Shown piece after piece: positions 1 through 6,225 of a stretch of 6,548 nt of DNA. The stretch's first letter is position 1; each line of letters opens with the position of its first letter. The notes under the pieces are model-generated. The model was given only the letters and a program-made list of their open reading frames with translations, made no database searches and was not told the DNA's origin. Position numbers and translations under genes: made by a program. Origin of the DNA: an uncultured Muribaculaceae bacterium (GTDB lineage: Bacteria; Bacteroidota; Bacteroidia; Bacteroidales; Muribaculaceae); contig CAJTRS010000012.1 in assembly GCA_910578805.1 (NCBI GenBank), positions 50,493 through 57,040 on the forward strand, given 5' to 3'.

Positions 1-4
1 ACAT
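1..4 (-). CDS. possible start codon of the next gene downstream of transketolase (partial)
   Basis: An ATG reads leftward off the window edge, 45 nt after the transketolase stop. It is preceded on the minus strand by GGGGAAAA, a purine-rich stretch that could help ribosome binding. No promoter motif or strong hairpin is visible in the gap, so a gene starting here would probably be co-transcribed with transketolase. From memory, Bacteroides species often have a ribose-5-phosphate isomerase B gene in this place, which would fit the pathway. Only one codon is visible, so its identity is a guess and even the existence of the gene is uncertain. Confidence 0.25.
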
Positions 5-49
5 TTTTCCCCAACGTATTGCTTTGTAGATTATTTTAAGGTGGCGGTA

Positions 50-2077
50 TCAGCCGAGGAATTGCTTGACTTGGTCGAGTATGTTCAGGGCTGTGAAGCC
101 GAATTTCTCATCGAGTACTTTGTAGGGGGCTGAGGCTCCGAACCGGTCAAGGCCATAGACGTGGTTTTCACGTGACATCACGGGCTTGAGCGTGGAGGGG
201 AGGCCTGCGGTAAGTCCGAACGAGGGTATCCAGTCGGGTATCACGCTGTTGCGGTAGTCTTCGTCCTGGTCTTCGAAGAGTCCGAGCGAGGGTACCGATA
301 CCACGCGGGCGGGTATGCCTTCGGCATCGAGCATAACGGCCACCTCACACAGCAGTGATACTTCGGACCCGTTGGCCACGAGTGTCACTCGTGAGTTGGG
401 CGCGTCCATCACCACGTAGCCTCCACGGCGCATACCTTCGGCTTCTTCGTAGCGGTTGCCTGTCACAGCGGGCAGGTCGGTTACGTCCTGACGTGTGAAT
501 ATGAGAGCCGTGGGGGTGTCCTGATTGTTCATGGCCATCTCCCAAGCTATGGTGGCTTCGGCGCTGTCGGCGGGGCGAAGTACGAGCATGGAGCGCTTTC
601 CCGAGAGGTTGTGGAGCTGTTCGAGCAGGCGTATCTGGGCTTCTTGTTCCACGGGTTCGTGGGTGGGGCCGTCTTCGCCTACGCGGAATGCATCGTGGCT
701 CCATACGTATTTGACGGGGAGTTCCATAAGCGCGGCCATGCGCACTGCAGGTTTCATGTAATCGCTGAACACGAAGAATGTGCCGCATGCGGCTATCATG
801 CCTCCGTGGAGCACTATTCCGTTCATTATGGCGGCCATGGTCAGCTCGCTTACTCCGGCGTGGAGGAACGCTCCGGTAAAATCACCGTGCGAGAGGGCGT
901 GGGTGTGTTTGAGGAATGCTTCAGTCTTGTCGGAGTTGGCAAGGTCGGCCGATGACACTATCATGTTTTTGACCTTGTCGGAGAGCACGGCGAGTACATC
1001 GGCCGAAGCTGTACGTGTGGCCACATTGGCTTTGTGCACTATCGAGCGGTAGTCGATGTCGGGGAGCACTCCGTCAATGTAGTCGCGGAGGGTCGCTGCC
1101 ATGTCGGGGTTGGCTTCGGCCCAAGCTTTTTCCTCGGCGCGGCGTCGGGCCACTATGTCGCGGAGCTGTTCGCGACGGTCGGCATATAGTTTTGCTGTTT
1201 CGGGGCGTATTACCCAGGGGTTTTCGGGGTCTCCGCCGAGGTTTTTCACCGTCATGGAGTAATCGGCGCCAGATTTGCTAAGAGGCTGTCCGTGGGTGCT
1301 GCATTTGCCTTCGAAGTTTTCACCGGTGGCTGTAACGCAGCCGCGGCCCATCACTGTGTGTCCGATGATTAGGGTGGGGCGTGCCGTCTCGGCGTGTGCG
1401 GCTTCTATGGCTTCGGACATCGCTACCGGATCGGTTCCATCGACTTCCAGCACGTTCCAGTGCCAAGCGCGGTATTTGGCTGCGTAGTCTTCGGTGTCCA
1501 CGGCATCGACATCTGTGGAGAGCTGCACTTTGTTGCTGTCATAAAACATGATCAGGTTGCTCAGTCCGAGGTATCCGGCTATGCGTCCGGCTCCTTGGGA
1601 TATCTCTTCCTGTATGCCTCCGTCGGATATGAATGCATAGGTTTTGTGGCTTAACCATTCACCGAACCGGGCAGCCAGAAAGCGCTCGGCTATGGCTGCG
1701 CCTACGGCCATGGTGTGTCCCTGGCCGAGAGGACCCGATGTGTTTTCCACGCCGCGGTGCGGGTCGAGTTCGGGGTGTCCGGGAGTGACGCTTCCCCACT
1801 GGCGGAATTGCTGTAGCTCTTCCATGGTGTAATATCCGCACATGGCCAGCACGCTGTAGAGCATTGGCGACATGTGTCCAGGATCGAGGAAGAATCTGTC
1901 GCGGGCTATCCACATGGGGTCATCGGGATCGGTGACCAGATACCGGGAATAGAGCACATTTATGAAATCGGCTCCTCCCATAGCCCCTCCGGGGTGTCCT
2001 GACTTGGCTTTTTCTACCATGGCTGCGGCAAGCACTCGAATGTTGTCGGCTGCCGAATTAAGAGTATTGGTGTCCAT
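50..2077 (-). CDS. tkt: transketolase
   Basis: This is a complete 675-residue thiamine-diphosphate enzyme of the non-oxidative pentose phosphate pathway. It moves two-carbon ketol units between ketose and aldose phosphates in the cytosol, linking pentoses with fructose-6-phosphate and glyceraldehyde-3-phosphate. The N-terminal cofactor domain has SGHPGG with His28, FLDPGH with His68, PGHPE with His101 and SGPLGQGH (114-121). The cofactor/metal motif starts SDGG at 151-154 with Asp152 and ends at Asn182; Ser replaces the first Gly of the usual GDG, as I recall for other Bacteroidales enzymes. The pyrimidine domain has GEDGPTHEP with the predicted catalytic Glu468. That Glu is about 57 residues later than in the E. 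coli enzyme, so the inter-domain segment is longer. The ATG at 2077 matches the usual N-terminus and is preceded by a strong promoter. No frameshift or missing catalytic residue is seen. Confidence 0.97.
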   Translation of the reverse strand: MDTNTLNSAADNIRVLAAAMVEKAKSGHPGGAMGGADFINVLYSRYLVTDPDDPMWIARDRFFLDPGHMSPMLYSVLAMCGYYTMEELQQFRQWGSVTPGHPELDPHRGVENTSGPLGQGHTMAVGAAIAERFLAARFGEWLSHKTYAFISDGGIQEEISQGAGRIAGYLGLSNLIMFYDSNKVQLSTDVDAVDTEDYAAKYRAWHWNVLEVDGTDPVAMSEAIEAAHAETARPTLIIGHTVMGRGCVTATGENFEGKCSTHGQPLSKSGADYSMTVKNLGGDPENPWVIRPETAKLYADRREQLRDIVARRRAEEKAWAEANPDMAATLRDYIDGVLPDIDYRSIVHKANVATRTASADVLAVLSDKVKNMIVSSADLANSDKTEAFLKHTHALSHGDFTGAFLHAGVSELTMAAIMNGIVLHGGMIAACGTFFVFSDYMKPAVRMAALMELPVKYVWSHDAFRVGEDGPTHEPVEQEAQIRLLEQLHNLSGKRSMLVLRPADSAEATIAWEMAMNNQDTPTALIFTRQDVTDLPAVTGNRYEEAEGMRRGGYVVMDAPNSRVTLVANGSEVSLLCEVAVMLDAEGIPARVVSVPSLGLFEDQDEDYRNSVIPDWIPSFGLTAGLPSTLKPVMSRENHVYGLDRFGASAPYKVLDEKFGFTALNILDQVKQFLG

Positions 2078-2132
2078 TTTGTACGGATAGTTTGGTTAAG
2101 AGTTGAGCGTAGTGGACTTTGCTTTTGTTTTG

Positions 2133-2164
2133 CAAAAGTACTCATATCCGTGCACTCTCACAAA
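2133..2164 (-). promoter_or_regulatory. Bacteroidetes-type promoter for transketolase
   Basis: On the minus strand, TTTG (plus 2161-2164) is followed after exactly 20 bp by TACTTTTG (plus 2133-2140). This matches the Bacteroidetes housekeeping sigma consensus TTTG-N19-21-TAnnTTTG at every defined position. Transcription would start around 2126-2128, leaving a leader of about 50 nt before the ATG. The promoter lies after the hairpins that follow the transporter gene, so transketolase appears to have its own transcript. Confidence 0.85.
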
Positions 2165-2184
2165 TTTAGCATGTATTAAAATGG

Positions 2185-2203
2185 TGCGCGTCGTTGCCGC
2201 GCA
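2185..2203 (-). terminator. small GC hairpin followed by ATTTT, second candidate terminator after the transporter
   Basis: TGCGCG (2185-2190) pairs perfectly with CGCGCA (2198-2203) across a 7-nt loop. Read in the direction of transcription the stem is followed by CC and then ATTTTAATA, a short U-rich tail that suits an intrinsic terminator. It lies 12 nt beyond the larger hairpin and 21 bp before the transketolase -33 box. The stem is short, so the call is moderate. Confidence 0.45.
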
Positions 2204-2215
2204 TGTTATAACGCA

Positions 2216-2257
2216 GTGAGCGCCGCCGGAGTTTTGTGTCTCCATGGCGGCGCTCAC
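2216..2257 (-). terminator. 12-bp perfect hairpin after the sugar transporter gene
   Basis: GTGAGCGCCGCC (2216-2227) and GGCGGCGCTCAC (2246-2257) are perfect reverse complements. The stem continues inward with GGAG/CTCC (2228-2231 with 2240-2243) after a 2-nt bulge, leaving an 8-nt loop. It begins 24 nt after the transporter stop codon, where a terminator or mRNA 3'-end stabiliser is expected. No U-run follows directly, so it may act with the smaller hairpin downstream or mainly protect the transcript end. Confidence 0.65.
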
Positions 2258-2281
2258 CGATTGGCTTATGGGGTGTTTGGA

Positions 2282-3598
2282 TCAGTCCTCCATCACACCT
2301 TCCTTAACTTCTTTCTTTATCTCTTCGGCCGATGCGTCGCGGCGGTTAACACGCGATCCGACAAGGGCGTAGTAGAGCAGATAGGCTGTGGCTGCGAAGA
2401 GCACCCAGTAGCTTGTGAGATAAGTGGTGGCATCGGCCACGGCGCCCTGTATGAGGGGCAGGATACCGCCGCCACATACCATTACCATGAAGAATCCCGA
2501 AGCCACAGCGGTGTATTTGCCAAGGCCTTCAACGGCAAGGTTGAATATGCCGCCCCACATCACAGATGTGCAAAGGCCACACAATACGAGCATGAATATG
2601 TTGATGGGAGCCTGTTCGCCGATGATAGGCACGGTCACCATTGTTGACGGGTCGAGGAATATGGCGCCGAGCAGCAGAAGCAGAGCTATCGACGAAACCA
2701 CGGTGAGCATGGTCTTGCTTGACATTACGCCGCCGAGTGCGCCGCCGGCCAGACGGCCTATGAGCATCAGGAACCAGTAGGCACCGACAAGCGATCCGGC
2801 CACTGTGGTGTTCATGCCCAGATCATTGGTCATGTAGAGGTTGGCCATGTTGGGGATACCGACTTCGATACCCACGTAAAGGAATATGGCTATCACGCCG
2901 CCTACATAGTGACGGAATCCGAGTGCGCCGCCGAGGGTGGGTTTTTCAACCTTCTTGCCGCCGCGCTTGAGTTCTTCCAATATGGGTTCGGGGAGTTTCG
3001 ACAGCAGAAGTACCACCAAGGCTAATGCGAAGATGCCCATGGCCACCCACAGAGCCGGACGTGCGGCCACGAGTGTGAGTCCCTGAAGGCTGCCGCCCAT
3101 GAGGTAACCTACGAGTACGGGGCATATGGTGGCTGCCAGCGAGTTGGTGGCGCCGCCAAACTGAAGCAGCTGGTTGCCGGTCTTGCCGCCGCCGCCAAGA
3201 GTGTTGAGCATGGGGTTGACCACGGTGTTGAGCATACACATGGAGAAGCCTGCGATGAATGCGCCCGCCAGATATACGGTGAAGATGGTGTCGGCGCCGT
3301 CGAGCATGCTGGATATGAACATGAAGCATACACCGACGAGACCTACGAGTACGGCGGCTATGGCTGAGAATTTATAGCCTTTTTTCTGAAGGATAAGGCC
3401 GGCGGGGAGTCCCATGAACGCGTAGGCAATGAAGTTGGCGGCATTGCCGAGCTGCGACTGGAGAGCGCTGAGGCCGAGCTGTTCCTTGAGTATTACTCCG
3501 AATGGATTCTGGAATCCTGTAACGAACGAAATCATCGCAAACAGGAAAAACATTACTATGATAGGTAATGTGTAATTCGGTTTTTGAGAAGTTGTCAT
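2282..3598 (-). CDS. sugar transporter of the major facilitator superfamily (FucP/FHS-like)
   Basis: This is a complete 438-residue inner-membrane transporter with about 12 hydrophobic segments, roughly at 11-30, 50-70, 78-98, 106-126, 147-168, 181-200, 230-250, 264-283, 296-315, 332-352, 364-384 and 394-414. A charged loop near 201-222 separates the two halves, and the C-terminal tail is charged and cytosolic. Similarity to the fucose/galactose/glucose:H+ symporter (FHS) family is seen in the first helix (GFQNP, 28-32), the helix-4 motif CMLNTVVNP (121-129), LQFGGATNS (145-153) and GGGILPLIQG (376-385). By recalled alignment, E. coli FucP Asp46 and Glu135 are replaced by Gly28 and Asn124, so the coupling mode may differ. 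The substrate cannot be read from sequence; a neutral sugar is likely. It has its own promoter and lies upstream of transketolase but is separated from it by hairpins and a second promoter. Confidence 0.9.
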   Translation of the reverse strand: MTTSQKPNYTLPIIVMFFLFAMISFVTGFQNPFGVILKEQLGLSALQSQLGNAANFIAYAFMGLPAGLILQKKGYKFSAIAAVLVGLVGVCFMFISSMLDGADTIFTVYLAGAFIAGFSMCMLNTVVNPMLNTLGGGGKTGNQLLQFGGATNSLAATICPVLVGYLMGGSLQGLTLVAARPALWVAMGIFALALVVLLLSKLPEPILEELKRGGKKVEKPTLGGALGFRHYVGGVIAIFLYVGIEVGIPNMANLYMTNDLGMNTTVAGSLVGAYWFLMLIGRLAGGALGGVMSSKTMLTVVSSIALLLLLGAIFLDPSTMVTVPIIGEQAPINIFMLVLCGLCTSVMWGGIFNLAVEGLGKYTAVASGFFMVMVCGGGILPLIQGAVADATTYLTSYWVLFAATAYLLYYALVGSRVNRRDASAEEIKKEVKEGVMED

Positions 3599-3666
3599 TA
3601 GGTTTGAGGTATTAATTGGGTTAAAAAATTTTCATGGTAACATGCGTGGAGGCATGAGGGATAGCG

Positions 3667-3700
3667 CAAAGTTAATTCTTTTTTTCGGTTGTGTAACAAT
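3667..3700 (-). promoter_or_regulatory. probable promoter for the sugar transporter
   Basis: TAACTTTG (plus 3667-3674, minus strand) matches the -7 consensus TAnnTTTG exactly. The -33 box is weak: the closest is ATTG (plus 3697-3700) at a 22-bp spacing rather than 19-21. Transcription would start near 3660, giving a leader of about 60 nt. That leader holds a small inverted repeat, CATGC (3641-3645) with GCATG (3652-3656), too short to interpret. The promoter lies in the 118-bp gap after the yggS stop, and I see no convincing yggS terminator there. Confidence 0.6.
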
Positions 3701-3716
3701 GCCCGGCGCATTTTTG

Positions 3717-4385
3717 TCAGTATTCACGGTTGCCGAATATGCCTGTACCCACTCTTACGAGTGTCGAGCCGCAGCGTATGGCCGTGGGGTAGTCGCCGCT
3801 CATGCCCATCGACACAGTGTCGAAGCCCTGCAGATCGGGACACATCGCGGTTATGCTCCGGCGGGTGGCGGCTATGGCGCGGAAGTCGGCTTCTATGCGT
3901 GCGGGGTCGTCGGTGTTTGTGGCCATGCCCATCACTCCGCAAAGGTGGGTGGCTTTGAGCGACCGGTATTCCCCGCGTCGGAAAAAGTCGGTGAGTTCCT
4001 CGGGTGTGAATCCGAACTTGGTCTCTTCGGCGGCAACATGCAGCTGCATGAGCACACGGCTCACCACTCCGGCGCGCAGGCTCTCGGCATCGATCAGGCG
4101 CAGCAGTCTCTCCGAGTCCACACTCTCAATCATGGCCACACGTCCAACCAGGGAGCGCACCTTGTTGGTCTGCAGATGGCCTATGAAATGCCAGCGCACA
4201 TCGTCGGGCATCTGCGGTATTTTGGCTAAAAGTTCCTGCAGGCGGCTTTCGCCGAACAGGCGCTGTCCGGCCCCGTAGGCTTCGCGCAGGGCGTCCACGG
4301 GGTGAAATTTCGATACAGCCACAAGCGCCACCCCCTCGGGGAGGGTGGCGCTGATGCGGCTAATGTTGTCAGCTATTATGCCCAT
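3717..4385 (-). CDS. yggS: YggS family pyridoxal phosphate homeostasis protein
   Basis: This complete 222-residue cytosolic protein belongs to the YggS/PLPBP (COG0325) family, which has a single-domain TIM barrel like that of alanine racemase. Family members bind pyridoxal 5'-phosphate and buffer vitamin B6 and amino/keto-acid pools; no catalytic activity is established. The predicted PLP lysine is Lys26 in AVSKFHP. Other family motifs are LFGESRLQELLAK, WHFIGHLQTNK and, near the C-terminus, SMGMSGDYPTAI followed by GSTLVRVGTGIFG, which forms the phosphate-binding end. The usual FGEN is FGES here, a change I recall from other Bacteroidetes. Length is typical (about 220-230 residues). The start lies 18 nt after the DUF4494 stop with no promoter between, so the two are probably co-transcribed. 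Confidence 0.94.
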   Translation of the reverse strand: MGIIADNISRISATLPEGVALVAVSKFHPVDALREAYGAGQRLFGESRLQELLAKIPQMPDDVRWHFIGHLQTNKVRSLVGRVAMIESVDSERLLRLIDAESLRAGVVSRVLMQLHVAAEETKFGFTPEELTDFFRRGEYRSLKATHLCGVMGMATNTDDPARIEADFRAIAATRRSITAMCPDLQGFDTVSMGMSGDYPTAIRCGSTLVRVGTGIFGNREY

Positions 4386-4403
4386 GGTAAGTGGACGGCG
4401 GGA

Positions 4404-4853
4404 TTATTCGGCGGCGGGCTTGCTGCCGAGCTTGGCATCGTAAACGTCCATCAGAGGGGTTTCGGCCAGTGACACGAGATCGAAGTCGGCCATGGTGCCT
4501 TTCATGCCCTCCATGAAGTTGTCGTAGGCGTTTTTGAAGTCAGAGCCGGCCACGAGAATCAGCGATGTGGTCTTCTTCTCCACGGCGGTCTTTTCGTCGA
4601 TGGTGATGAACGCCACTTTGGCCATGTACCATTTGTCGGCGGTGTCATCGCGGAATATCTCGGATATCTTGGTGCGCTTCACTGCGCTAACTGAAAATTC
4701 GCCCGATATGAAGGGGGTCTGTTCCTCGATGATGCGTGCCTCGGCCTCGGTAAACGACAGGGCATCGACCAGATAGGGTTCGTTGACTTTCTTGGCCACG
4801 CCGTTTTCCATCATCTTGTCATAGCGTACTTTGCATTCAAACCAGTTTGCCAT
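4404..4853 (-). CDS. DUF4494 domain protein of unknown function
   Basis: This 149-residue protein matches, from memory, the DUF4494 family of Bacteroidetes along its whole length. Recognisable blocks are NWFECKVRYDK at 3-13, the middle YLVDALSFTEAEARIIEEQ, then TPFISGEF, and MKGTMADF followed by SLAETPLMDVYDA near the C-terminus. It has no signal peptide or membrane segment and is rich in charged residues, so it is probably cytosolic. No enzyme motif or metal-binding cluster stands out, and its function is unknown. It is the first gene of a likely two-gene operon with yggS, with a Bacteroidetes -7 box about 40 nt upstream of the ATG. The link with yggS hints at vitamin B6 or amino-acid homeostasis, but that is guilt by association only. 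Confidence 0.88.
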   Translation of the reverse strand: MANWFECKVRYDKMMENGVAKKVNEPYLVDALSFTEAEARIIEEQTPFISGEFSVSAVKRTKISEIFRDDTADKWYMAKVAFITIDEKTAVEKKTTSLILVAGSDFKNAYDNFMEGMKGTMADFDLVSLAETPLMDVYDAKLGSKPAAE

Positions 4854-4893
4854 ATTGTCAGTATAGTTTTGTCTATGTTAAAAATAATTCTTG

Positions 4894-4901
4894 CAAAGGT
4901 A
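4894..4901 (-). promoter_or_regulatory. -7 box of the DUF4494-yggS promoter
   Basis: TACCTTTG on the minus strand matches TAnnTTTG exactly and is a very common form of this box in Bacteroidales. Transcription would begin near 4887-4889, about 35 nt before the DUF4494 ATG. No TTTG is found 19-21 bp upstream, so the -33 box is poor; that region overlaps the last codons of the serpin gene. A 7-bp AT-rich inverted repeat fills the spacer, which may point to control by a regulator. Confidence 0.65.
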
Positions 4902-4903
4902 GC

Positions 4904-4921
4904 TATAATTCTGCAATTATA
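4904..4921. repeat. AT-rich inverted repeat covering the serpin stop codon
   Basis: TATAATT (4904-4910) and AATTATA (4915-4921) are perfect reverse complements around CTGC. The repeat spans the serpin stop codon (4917-4919) and lies directly upstream of the -7 box for DUF4494-yggS. It could be an operator, or a weak transcript-end hairpin for the serpin. The stem is only 7 bp and all A/T, so chance is also possible. Confidence 0.4.
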
Positions 4922-6131
4922 ATCTGTTTATAGCGCCCATAAACAATATGGCTCCTGTACTTGTCTCATCGATCACAAATACAAACGGGTGATCTACGTG
5001 CATAGTCCTTTGGGGAATTCCCGAATCGGTGATGCCTCCGATCATAGTCACGGACGATGCTTTTGTTCCGCTTTCATTGACATCGATGAACACATCGTGT
5101 TTGACTATGTTGAATAGCACTTCTGATTGTGAGATTTTCGGATATTCTCCGTCGGTCGAGAATGCTTTGTTTATGTTAAGTCCGGTAAGTGACTCGACAA
5201 GGTTGTTAGATGTATATAGATTGAATTTCGGCACAGATAGTTTGACTTCGTGCATTGTCATCGATGATTTGCAAGTGTTCCATTCGCCGCCTGCCAATTT
5301 TGAAATCAGTGTTGCCGGATTGTTATTCTCCGTAGGTAGAATTATGGTCATGTTATATGCTGAGTTGCCATAAGGCAATCTGAGAGCCTGATATTCATTT
5401 GTTTCATAGTACAGGTTGTCCCATGTGGCATTCATCATGTTTATGTGTACGGGGGTACTGCCGGCGTTGAAAAACGAACTTTGTTTTGTAGCGGCTATAT
5501 CGAATGGTCTGGCCCATTTACCGTCAAATGCAGTGGCATTGAACAGCATAACATCGGAGCTCGGGATATCATTCAGAAATTCAGGTATCATGCCTCCGGT
5601 TTTTTCCGAGCACCAGCTGTTTATACGGCTAATGGTACTATGGGCATCGTTGTCGAAACTATATACGTCTGAATTGTAATTTGTTTTCAGTATATCTATA
5701 TAGTTTTGGAGCGGTGTGAATGTGTTTTTCAGCCATATTGACTGTGCCATGGATATACGTACTTTATTGTCAAGCGAATACAAGTTCTCTTTGAGAAGTT
5801 TGTTGTATGTGTTTAAGTCCGTTAGAGATTCGGCTCCAAGGACTTCGAGCAGTTCTGAGAGTGTTTCACCGTCGGCGCCGTTTGCCAGCATTGACAATGC
5901 TACCGATACACTGACCGGTGACAGCAATCTGTTTTCGGTTTCGCTGCCTGATACCTCTTTTTCAAAAAGATTGAATGCGAAATCAATCTGCCTGTCCATC
6001 AGTGTTGTCTGTTCGGTTGTCAGAATGACATCTCTGCGTTCAATGTTTGTTCCCTGATTTCCATTGTCCGGTTCGTCATTGGAGCAACTGAATCCTGATA
6101 TTGCTAATACAAGAAAAAACCACTTTTTCAT
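4917..6131 (-). CDS. serpin family serine protease inhibitor, predicted lipoprotein
   Basis: This 404-residue protein is full-length for the family. Serpins trap target serine (or some cysteine) proteases by a one-use suicide mechanism. Residues 1-15 form a lipoprotein-type signal ending SGFSC; Cys16 would be lipidated and is followed by acidic SNDEPD, compatible with Bacteroidetes surface export, so it probably acts at the outer membrane. Serpin motifs in order: SPVSVSVALSMLANGA (71-86), INSWCSEKTGG (170-180), FNATAFDGKW (197-206), VPKFNLY (300-306) and the C-terminal DHPFVFVIDE with ILFMGAI. The reactive-loop hinge from Glu353 has Gly355, Thr356, Ala358, Ser359 and Ser360, as in inhibitory serpins. 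Counting from Glu353 as P17, P1 would be Asp369 and P1' Ser370, but the loop is about two residues longer than in alpha-1-antitrypsin, so P1 is uncertain. The start at 6131 gives the signal peptide; an in-frame ATG at 6203 lies inside a hairpin and was not used. Composition is much more AT-rich than flanking genes. Confidence 0.93.
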   Translation of the reverse strand: MKKWFFLVLAISGFSCSNDEPDNGNQGTNIERRDVILTTEQTTLMDRQIDFAFNLFEKEVSGSETENRLLSPVSVSVALSMLANGADGETLSELLEVLGAESLTDLNTYNKLLKENLYSLDNKVRISMAQSIWLKNTFTPLQNYIDILKTNYNSDVYSFDNDAHSTISRINSWCSEKTGGMIPEFLNDIPSSDVMLFNATAFDGKWARPFDIAATKQSSFFNAGSTPVHINMMNATWDNLYYETNEYQALRLPYGNSAYNMTIILPTENNNPATLISKLAGGEWNTCKSSMTMHEVKLSVPKFNLYTSNNLVESLTGLNINKAFSTDGEYPKISQSEVLFNIVKHDVFIDVNESGTKASSVTMIGGITDSGIPQRTMHVDHPFVFVIDETSTGAILFMGAINRL

Positions 6132-6153
6132 AATTATAAAATTTAAGGTTAGA

Positions 6154-6210
6154 ATATCTAATGAGTTTTTAGGATAATGGCGGCGGAAATTAGCCGCCGC
6201 CATTAGATAT
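6154..6210. repeat. 10-bp inverted repeat that shares an arm with the intergenic hairpin
   Basis: ATATCTAATG (6154-6163) and CATTAGATAT (6201-6210) are perfect reverse complements separated by 37 nt. The right arm shares CATTA (6201-6205) with the 12-bp hairpin at 6175-6205, so the full forms of the two stems cannot exist together. A trimmed 7-bp inner stem could still form inside the outer one. Such an arrangement may allow alternative RNA folds in the serpin leader, or may be a chance extension of the terminator. Confidence 0.5.
6175..6205 (-). terminator. 12-bp perfect GC-rich hairpin between protease and serpin genes
   Basis: TAATGGCGGCGG (6175-6186) and CCGCCGCCATTA (6194-6205) pair perfectly across a 7-nt loop. 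It starts 20 nt after the protease stop. The RNA after it in the direction of transcription reads UCCUAAAAACUC, which is not a U-tract, so it may be a leaky terminator or an mRNA-stabilising 3' structure. No consensus promoter is visible between it and the serpin ATG, so partial read-through from the protease gene is a reasonable model for serpin expression. Confidence 0.6.
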
Positions 6211-6225
6211 CAGGAGTGGGTGTTG

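Noticed and set aside
1470..1640. SDG in place of the usual GDG in the transketolase cofactor motif as a sign of a non-functional enzyme.
   Set aside because: The metal ligands Asp152 and Asn182, the other His residues and Glu468 are present, and I recall the same SDGG in other Bacteroidales transketolases.
151..1700. Several plus- and minus-strand frames inside transketolase.
   Set aside because: All lie within a full-length enzyme gene whose catalytic motifs are intact in one frame; GC-rich coding DNA commonly leaves such open shadows.
2216..2647. A plus-strand frame of 143 codons over the intergenic hairpin and the end of the transporter gene.
   Set aside because: It is antisense to a clear transporter gene, has no recognisable domain, and is rich in Cys, His and Tyr as expected of a shadow frame.
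3642..4229. A plus-strand frame of 195 codons opposite yggS.
   Set aside because: It is antisense to a well-conserved yggS, its translation resembles no family, and no promoter faces it.
6132..6150. TAAATTTT just upstream of the serpin ATG as a -7 box.
   Set aside because: It lacks the final G of TAnnTTTG, has no TTTG about 20 bp upstream, and lies so close to the ATG that the transcript would be leaderless.
4917..6203. A longer serpin reading frame starting at the ATG at 6203, adding 24 residues.
   Set aside because: That ATG lies inside the 12-bp hairpin, and the added residues would bury the lipoprotein signal peptide, which starts cleanly at 6131 with MKKWFFLVLAISGFSC.
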